Shown piece after piece: positions 7,429-11,518 of a DNA stretch of 11,518 nt (position 1 is its first letter; the number at the start of each line of letters is the position of its first letter). This DNA is from DATJUF01 sp035524095 (lineage in GTDB: Bacteria; Desulfobacterota; Binatia; Binatales; Binataceae). The stretch is taken from NCBI GenBank assembly GCA_035524095.1, contig DATKPK010000017.1:1-11518 (forward strand), in the 5' to 3' direction. The notes beneath the pieces are model-generated. The model was given only the letters and a program-made list of their open reading frames with translations. It was not told the DNA's origin and did no database searches. The position numbers and the translations under genes are program-made.

Positions 7429-9927
7429 CTAGCTTTCGCCAGATGGCGCGTCAGGCGTTGGGGAGGCGGCCTCGCTGTCGCCGTCCGCGCGATCTTCTGG
7501 TGGGAAATCCACCATCCGCGGCTTGCGCGCGATCAACTCTAGCTGTCCCTGCCCGGCGTCGAGGTATTCCGCGCCTTCTTCCTCGCGCTCCGCCTGCTCG
7601 GCACGATCGAGCAAGGCCGCCATCGAATCGAGATGGCGCCGAATCTCTGCCGCCAGATCCAGATTCACGCCCTTGACCAGCGCGAGTTGTTCCAGTGAGG
7701 CTTCGCGGATTTTGCGCAGGCTACCGAAATGACGTAGTAGCGCCTTGCGCCGCGTCGGACCAATCCCTTCGATGTCATCGAGCACCGAACGCAGCCGCGC
7801 ACGCCGCCGCAATTCGCGATTGTAGGTAATCGCAAAACGATGGGCCTCGTCGCGAATCCGCACTAATAGAAACAGTGCGGTCGAGTTCTTCGGCAGAACG
7901 ATCGGATCCTTGCGATTCGGCAGGAAGACCCGCTCCTCGGATTTGACCACTGCCCGGTTGCGCGGGTCGTTGAGTACGTGCTGCTTGGCCAGCGAGATCA
8001 CGTCAATTTGATCGAACAGCTCGAATTCCTTCAGCACCTCTGTCGCGACGTTGAGCTGACCCTTGCCGCCGTCGATTACCCACAGGTCGGGATATGAGTT
8101 CTCTTCGCGCGCACGGCGTAACCGCCTGCTGAGCACTTCGTAGAGGCTCGCGAAATCATCCTGCCCCACGACCGTGCGAATCCGATAGCGGCGATAGAGC
8201 GCCTTCTGAGGCAGACCTTCGTCGAAGGTGGCTTGCGATCCTACCACCATCGAGCCTTGCAGATTCGAGATGTCGTAGCATTCGATTCGCTTGGGGCTAT
8301 TGCGCAGATGGAGCTTGGCGCGCAACTCGTCGAGCATCTTCTCGCGTGTATTCTCGTGGTCGCGGCGCGAGGCAAAACTCTGGCGCGCGTTCTCGGTCGC
8401 CATCTCCAGCAGACGCAATTTGTCGCCGCGCTGCGGCACCAAAAAATCGACGCGCTTGCCACGCCTTTCGGATAGAAGTTCAGCGCGCACGCCGGCGTCC
8501 TCCAGTTCGACTGGCAAAATCACCTCGGAAGGCAGGAAGCGGGCGCCGGCATAGAACTGCGTCAACAAGTCGGCGAAGATTTCAGTGTCGGGCAGCTCCA
8601 AATCCTGAAAGCTCCAACCTTGGGTGCTGGTGAGCTTGCCGTTGCGCACCATCAGGACGATCGCTTCGATGAATCCGCCTTCGCGATAAAGCCCGAAGAC
8701 GTCCTGGTCGCCGCCCCAATGATGCAACACCGTCTGCTTCTCGACCGTCTTTTCTATCGCGCGCACACTATCACGGACTCGCGCCGCATCTTCGAATTCC
8801 AAACGGTCGGCATGTGCGCGCATCCGCTCGCGCAGCTCCTTCAGCAGTTCGAGGTCTTTGCCTTCGAGCAGCAGTTCGGCGGCATGCAGATGGCGCCCGT
8901 ACTCATCGCGATCGACCGGCAGCACGCACGGACCCATACAGCGTTTGATCTGATATTCGATACAAGGGCGCGCGCGATTCTTGAAGACCCCGTCGGAGCA
9001 GGTACGTAGTGGAAAGACCTTGCGGATAACGTCAATCGTCTCGCGCAAGCCGTCGGCGGAACCGAACGGACCGAGGTAACGGCCGCCATCCCTGACGATT
9101 CGGCGCGTGACCGTGATGCGCGGCCATGGATGGTTCGTGATCTTCGCGCTGAGATATGACTTGTCGTCCTTGAGCCGAATATTGTAACGGGGCTTATACT
9201 GTTTGATCAGGTTGTTTTCGAGGATCAGCGCTTCCTTCTCATTGCGTGCGACCAGCGTCTCGAAGTCGCATACGCGTCGCATCAGGAAGCGCACCTGAAA
9301 GCGTCCGTCGCCACCCTCGCGGAAATACGAACGGACGCGCGAGCGCAAGGACTTGGCCTTGCCGACGTAAAGCACCTTGCCGTGGCTATCGCGCAGAAGG
9401 TAGACGCCGGGTTCAACGGGGATAGCGTCGAGCTTGCGAGCGAGCTCCGCGGCGTCAGAATCTTCCGGTTCGTCCGACTGGGTATCCGAATCCGGATCTT
9501 GCGCGAGCGAGGGGGGCGCGGAGCGCTCTGTCGGTAGCGCCAAGGATTGCTGGGGGTGAGGCGGCGCCATCGGCGCCGCCTCACCCCCAGCATCGGTGTA
9601 GGCCACTAGCGAAGCGTATTGCCGCCCCGTGGGCTGCGAGTCTGAACGCTCCGAGCGTCGCGCCTCAGACGCTTCGTCGCTTGCGTCCTTCGATGCAGTG
9701 ATTTCGACAAGCGGGGCAGCAGACGGTTCACTGCCTGCTGCAACCGCTGATTCATTGTTGGGGACGGGGCCGGTGCGTTGCTCCGGCCCCGTCCCCAACA
9801 ATGAATCGTCCTCGGCTCGCGCCTCCACCGGCTTCGCACCGATCGGACTGCCACCTTCGACCGCTCGCACCAGCGCGGCCGCGGCTTTGCGATTAAACCG
9901 GCTCGCCATCAATCGAGGATTATACAT
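7429..9927 (-). CDS. uvrC: UvrABC excision nuclease subunit C with long N-terminal extension
   Basis: Makes both cuts in nucleotide excision repair. The reading frame has 832 residues against about 600-650 in typical UvrC; the excess is an N-terminal tail of about 165 residues plus a short acidic C-terminal tail. The GIY-YIG domain covers about 168-250 (PGVYLLRD 173-180, LYVGKAKSLRSRV 186-198, EALILENNLIKQYKPRYN 232-249). A four-Cys cluster C310, C322, C330, C334 matches the proposed Fe-S site. The UVR motif is about 376-393 (LEFEDAARVRDSVRAIEK). The RNase H-like nuclease shows YDISNLQGS (551-559), WVIDGGKGQLN (616-626) and IRDEAHRFA (691-699). The helix-hairpin-helix region is about 714-760 (GIGPTRRKALLRHFGS). 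The core is complete. The extension (1-165) is rich in Ala, Ser, Glu, Pro and Asp, probably disordered, and contains two long inverted repeats. Later starts are possible (ATG 9909, ATG 9570, TTG 9543); none has a clear ribosome site. Confidence 0.95.
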   Translation of the reverse strand: MYNPRLMASRFNRKAAAALVRAVEGGSPIGAKPVEARAEDDSLLGTGPEQRTGPVPNNESAVAAGSEPSAAPLVEITASKDASDEASEARRSERSDSQPTGRQYASLVAYTDAGGEAAPMAPPHPQQSLALPTERSAPPSLAQDPDSDTQSDEPEDSDAAELARKLDAIPVEPGVYLLRDSHGKVLYVGKAKSLRSRVRSYFREGGDGRFQVRFLMRRVCDFETLVARNEKEALILENNLIKQYKPRYNIRLKDDKSYLSAKITNHPWPRITVTRRIVRDGGRYLGPFGSADGLRETIDVIRKVFPLRTCSDGVFKNRARPCIEYQIKRCMGPCVLPVDRDEYGRHLHAAELLLEGKDLELLKELRERMRAHADRLEFEDAARVRDSVRAIEKTVEKQTVLHHWGGDQDVFGLYREGGFIEAIVLMVRNGKLTSTQGWSFQDLELPDTEIFADLLTQFYAGARFLPSEVILPVELEDAGVRAELLSERRGKRVDFLVPQRGDKLRLLEMATENARQSFASRRDHENTREKMLDELRAKLHLRNSPKRIECYDISNLQGSMVVGSQATFDEGLPQKALYRRYRIRTVVGQDDFASLYEVLSRRLRRAREENSYPDLWVIDGGKGQLNVATEVLKEFELFDQIDVISLAKQHVLNDPRNRAVVKSEERVFLPNRKDPIVLPKNSTALFLLVRIRDEAHRFAITYNRELRRRARLRSVLDDIEGIGPTRRKALLRHFGSLRKIREASLEQLALVKGVNLDLAAEIRRHLDSMAALLDRAEQAEREEEGAEYLDAGQGQLELIARKPRMVDFPPEDRADGDSEAASPTPDAPSGES
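9548..9592. repeat. Perfect inverted repeat, 21-bp arms, 3-nt loop, inside uvrC 5' region
   Basis: Arms 9548-9568 and 9572-9592 pair without mismatch around the loop ATC; the inner part is GGCGGCGCC / GGCGCCGCC. On the minus strand it is read in frame in uvrC as about residues 112-126 (GGEAAPMAPPHPQQ), with an ATG (9570) at the tip of the hairpin. It has no T-tract, so it is not a normal terminator. I see no flanking target-site duplication. It resembles a REP-like or palindromic element. Confidence 0.85.
9749..9807. repeat. Perfect inverted repeat, 25-bp arms, 9-nt loop, inside uvrC 5' region
   Basis: Arms 9749-9773 and 9783-9807 are exact reverse complements. The arm begins GATTCATTGTTGGGG and ends GGGGCCGG; the loop is 9774-9782. 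In uvrC it is translated in frame as DSLLGTGP...GPVPNNES (about residues 41-60). The opposite strand encodes nearly the same peptide because of the symmetry and register. A perfect 25-bp stem in coding DNA is not expected by chance. It is best explained as an inserted palindromic repeat element. Confidence 0.9.
9919..9924 (-). promoter_or_regulatory. TATAAT box overlapping the first uvrC codons
   Basis: On the minus strand the ATG at 9927 is followed directly by TATAAT, a perfect -10 consensus. A transcript from it would begin near 9912-9909, next to the in-frame ATG at 9909 (MASRFNRK). If used, uvrC would be nearly leaderless from 9909 and the ATG at 9927 would not be translated. No good -35 box is seen at normal spacing, so confidence is low. 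Confidence 0.3.
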
Positions 9928-9996
9928 CGATTCAACAGCAACCGTTTAGCCCTTTGATCCGGTGCCGAGCGCACACGGCTTGTGTGGCAGGCGTTT

Positions 9997-10010
9997 GCAA
10001 ACCGGTTTGC
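9997..10010. promoter_or_regulatory. 14-bp perfect palindrome in the divergent uvrC / SnoaL gap
   Basis: GCAAACCGGTTTGC is a perfect 14-bp palindrome, 42 bp before the SnoaL-like start and 70 bp before the uvrC start. A 5-bp stem, CACAC/GTGTG (9972-9976 and 9982-9986), lies beside it. A site of this size and symmetry in a divergent promoter region fits a dimeric repressor such as a TetR-family protein, which often controls fatty-acid or steroid catabolic genes. No regulator gene is in the window, so this is inference. Confidence 0.4.
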
Positions 10011-10051
10011 TCCGATGCGAATCTGGAGGAATTCTCTGCGAGGTGAAAATC

Positions 10052-10444
10052 ATGGGTATAGCCGAAAACAAAGAAGTCGTCCGCAAGATGCGCGAGGCCA
10101 AAGGTCTCGACGAGATGCTCGCTTCGATGAGCGACGACGTCCGCTGGACGATTATGGGCAAGACCAAGTATTCGCATGTGATGAACGGCAAGCAGGAGAT
10201 AATTGAAAAGCTGCTCAAGCCGATCTTTGCCGAGCTTGAAAGCATGGGGGCCAACCACGTCGATAACGTGATCGCCGAAGGCGATTACGTTGTGGTCCAG
10301 CAACACGCGACCGGCCGCAAGACCAAAACCGGCAATGACTACAACAATAGCTATTGCCTGGTTTACAAAGTGATGGACGGCAAGATCAAAGAGATCACTG
10401 AGTATCTCGATACCGAACTGGTTACTTTGGCCTTCGGACGTTAG
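10052..10444 (+). CDS. SnoaL-like / NTF2-fold protein (ketosteroid-isomerase-like)
   Basis: A 130-residue protein of the NTF2/SnoaL superfamily, whose members are small cone-shaped enzymes (isomerases, cyclases, hydrolases) or binding proteins. Visible family features are an N-terminal helix pair (KEVVRKMREAKGLDEMLASM, 7-26), the strand DDVRWTIMG (28-36), the GK segment followed by a helix (GKQEIIEKLLKPIFAEL, 46-62), the strand DNVIAEGDYVVVQQHATG (71-88) and the late strands YCLVYKVMDGKIKEITEYLD (101-120). The start at 10052 is chosen for AGGTGA upstream; the frame stays open to 9962 but that part does not look like protein. The SDR gene begins 20 bp after its stop, so the two are probably one operon. 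The substrate cannot be named from sequence; a small hydrophobic or steroid-like ligand is only a guess. Confidence 0.85.
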   Translation: MGIAENKEVVRKMREAKGLDEMLASMSDDVRWTIMGKTKYSHVMNGKQEIIEKLLKPIFAELESMGANHVDNVIAEGDYVVVQQHATGRKTKTGNDYNNSYCLVYKVMDGKIKEITEYLDTELVTLAFGR

Positions 10445-10464
10445 CCGTCGGAGCAGGAGCGCAT

Positions 10465-11307
10465 ATGCGTCGACTCGAAGGGAAAGTAGCCGTTATCACC
10501 GGGGCGGCCAGCGGGATGGGACGCGGGACCGCGATCCGTTTCGCTGGCGAGGGCGCGTCAATCGTTATCGCTGATCTCAATCAGGAAGGAGGCGAATCGG
10601 TTGTCCGCGAATGCAAAGAGAATGGCGGCAATGCGGTGTTTCACAAAACCGATGTCGCCAGCGAGGAGAGCATCAAGGCCGCGATTGATCGCGCCGTCAA
10701 CGAATTCGGCCGGCTCGATATCACCTTCAATAACGCCGGTATCGGTGGGGCGCTGGGTCCCCTCGAAGACATCACCGTGGCTGACTGGGATCGCACCTTC
10801 GCGATTCTGCTGCGCTCGGTTTTCCTCGGCATCAAGCATTCGGTGCCTCCGATGCGCAAAGGCGGAGGTGGTTCGATTATCTCGACCGCCTCGGTCGCGG
10901 GCCTTCGTGGTGGCGCGGGGCCGCTGGTCTACAGCGTCGCCAAGGCTGGCGTGGTGCACCTGACTAAATGCGCGGCGATTGACTATGGCCGCGAGCGCAT
11001 CCGCGTGAACGCGATTTGTCCCGGTGGAATCAATACGCCTCTCGTCAGCGGCCTGATGCCGGGTGGAGAGGCAGCCGCTGCGCAGTTAATGAAGAACCTC
11101 CAGCCGATTCCGCGCGCCGGTGGGCCAGACGATATCGCTGGGATGGCGCTCTATCTCGCCAGCGACGATTCCGAATGGGTGACTGGTACGACGATGGTCG
11201 TAGATGGCGGTCTGATGGCCGGACGTCATCTGTTTGGAGGCGATCAATCGGCGTTTGATAATAAGCTCGAATGGTCGGGGCCGAGCTTCGAGTTTCGGAA
11301 GAAATAA
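10465..11307 (+). CDS. Short-chain dehydrogenase/reductase (SDR), classical type
   Basis: NAD(P)-dependent oxidoreductase of 280 residues. The Rossmann motif TGAASGMG is at 12-19. Asp37 at the end of strand 2 (IVIADLN) points to NAD(H) rather than NADP(H). NNAG is at 89-92. The catalytic Ser143 (TASVAG), Tyr156 and Lys160 (YSVAK) are present, followed by PGGINTPL (187-194) and a C-terminal VTGTTMVVDGG (239-249). The Asn that usually completes the tetrad in helix 4 appears to be Leu115 (AILLRSVFLG), a change I believe occurs in some SDR subfamilies. The last 30 residues (MAGRHLFGGD onward) are longer than in FabG-like enzymes and may shape the active site or interface. The start is an ATG with AGGAG five bases upstream. 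It sits 20 bp after the SnoaL-like gene. The substrate is probably a secondary alcohol or ketone, not further defined. Confidence 0.93.
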   Translation: MRRLEGKVAVITGAASGMGRGTAIRFAGEGASIVIADLNQEGGESVVRECKENGGNAVFHKTDVASEESIKAAIDRAVNEFGRLDITFNNAGIGGALGPLEDITVADWDRTFAILLRSVFLGIKHSVPPMRKGGGGSIISTASVAGLRGGAGPLVYSVAKAGVVHLTKCAAIDYGRERIRVNAICPGGINTPLVSGLMPGGEAAAAQLMKNLQPIPRAGGPDDIAGMALYLASDDSEWVTGTTMVVDGGLMAGRHLFGGDQSAFDNKLEWSGPSFEFRKK

Positions 11308-11318
11308 ACTGTTTTCTC

Positions 11319-11358
11319 GCGATGGCCGAGCGGATTGTCGCATAGTCTCGGCCATCGC
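11319..11358 (+). terminator. Hairpin downstream of the SDR gene, possible terminator
   Basis: GCGATGGCCGAG (11319-11330) pairs perfectly with CTCGGCCATCGC (11347-11358) around a 16-nt loop, starting 11 bp after the SDR stop. There is no T-tract on either side, so it is not a textbook intrinsic terminator. It may mark the 3' end of the SnoaL-SDR transcript by blocking 3' exonucleases, or work with Rho. Confidence 0.5.
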
Positions 11359-11390
11359 ACTCTGACTAGCTCCAGTTAAAACGGGAATCA

Positions 11391-11518
11391 GTGGCAACGA
11401 AAAAGCTGCCGGTCATTGCAACCGCGAAAGAGGCGATAAAGCTACCGCTGATTCACTGGCGGGAATTCTTCCGTTTCGGATGTATCCCGTTGGGCATCGT
11501 TCTTCTCAGACTGCTGAT
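11391..11518 (+). CDS. N-terminus of a probable membrane protein (runs off right edge)
   Basis: An open frame from a GTG at 11391 to the window end: 42 codons beginning MATKKLPVIATAKEA, then LPLIHWREFF and the hydrophobic CIPLGIVLLRLL. GGGA lies about 5 nt upstream as a ribosome site, and an in-frame TAG at 11367-11369 bounds the frame. A basic N-terminus followed by a hydrophobic run suggests an inner-membrane protein. Family not recognised; too little is visible to assign a function. It follows the SDR gene by 83 bp, with a hairpin between. Confidence 0.55.
   Translation, partial: MATKKLPVIATAKEAIKLPLIHWREFFRFGCIPLGIVLLRLL

Noticed and set aside
9548..9807. CRISPR or tandem-repeat reading of the two uvrC palindromes
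   Set aside because: The two hairpins differ in sequence and are not spaced as repeat-spacer units; there are only two of them.
9962..10051. Longer start for the SnoaL-like protein, adding 30 residues
   Set aside because: The added part is unlike the family N-terminus and covers the palindrome. The ATG at 10052 has a proper ribosome site.

Overview
The window comes from a moderately GC-rich bacterial chromosome. Gene content and adjacency (an aspS-hisS pair, an SCP2-type thiolase with a DUF35 protein, a SnoaL-like protein with an SDR) suggest a soil or sediment bacterium of the deltaproteobacterial or Binatota-like kind. This placement is inference from gene style only. No rRNA, tRNA, CRISPR array, transposase or phage gene is visible.

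Layout. Positions 1-9927 are read entirely on the minus strand, so genes there are transcribed right to left: uvrC, comEC, vapB, vapC, then the DUF35 protein and thiolase, then hisS and aspS, which runs off the left edge. Right of 9927 everything is on the plus strand: a SnoaL-like protein, an SDR oxidoreductase, and the start of a probable membrane protein that runs off the right edge. The 124-bp divergent gap (9928-10051) carries a perfect 14-bp palindrome.

Functional blocks. (a) Translation: HisRS and AspRS, 55 bp apart. (b) Acyl-CoA chemistry: a Zn-ribbon/OB-fold DUF35 protein followed by an SCP2-like thiolase, ended by a strong intrinsic terminator. (c) A VapBC-type toxin-antitoxin pair directly behind comEC, with a 10-bp palindrome in the 39-bp gap. 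(d) DNA metabolism: UvrC excision nuclease and the ComEC DNA-uptake channel. (e) A two-gene SnoaL/SDR unit followed by a 12-bp-stem hairpin.

Most unusual features. UvrC has an N-terminal, apparently disordered extension of about 165 residues. Two long perfect inverted repeats (25-bp and 21-bp arms) lie in it, translated in frame without stops. This looks like palindromic repeat elements tolerated or recruited inside a coding sequence. comEC is open upstream of its first usable start codon over a stretch that looks like the missing start of its first membrane helix. That points to a non-standard start, a frameshift at a G6 run, or a base error. The rest of the window is ordinary housekeeping and catabolic genes.
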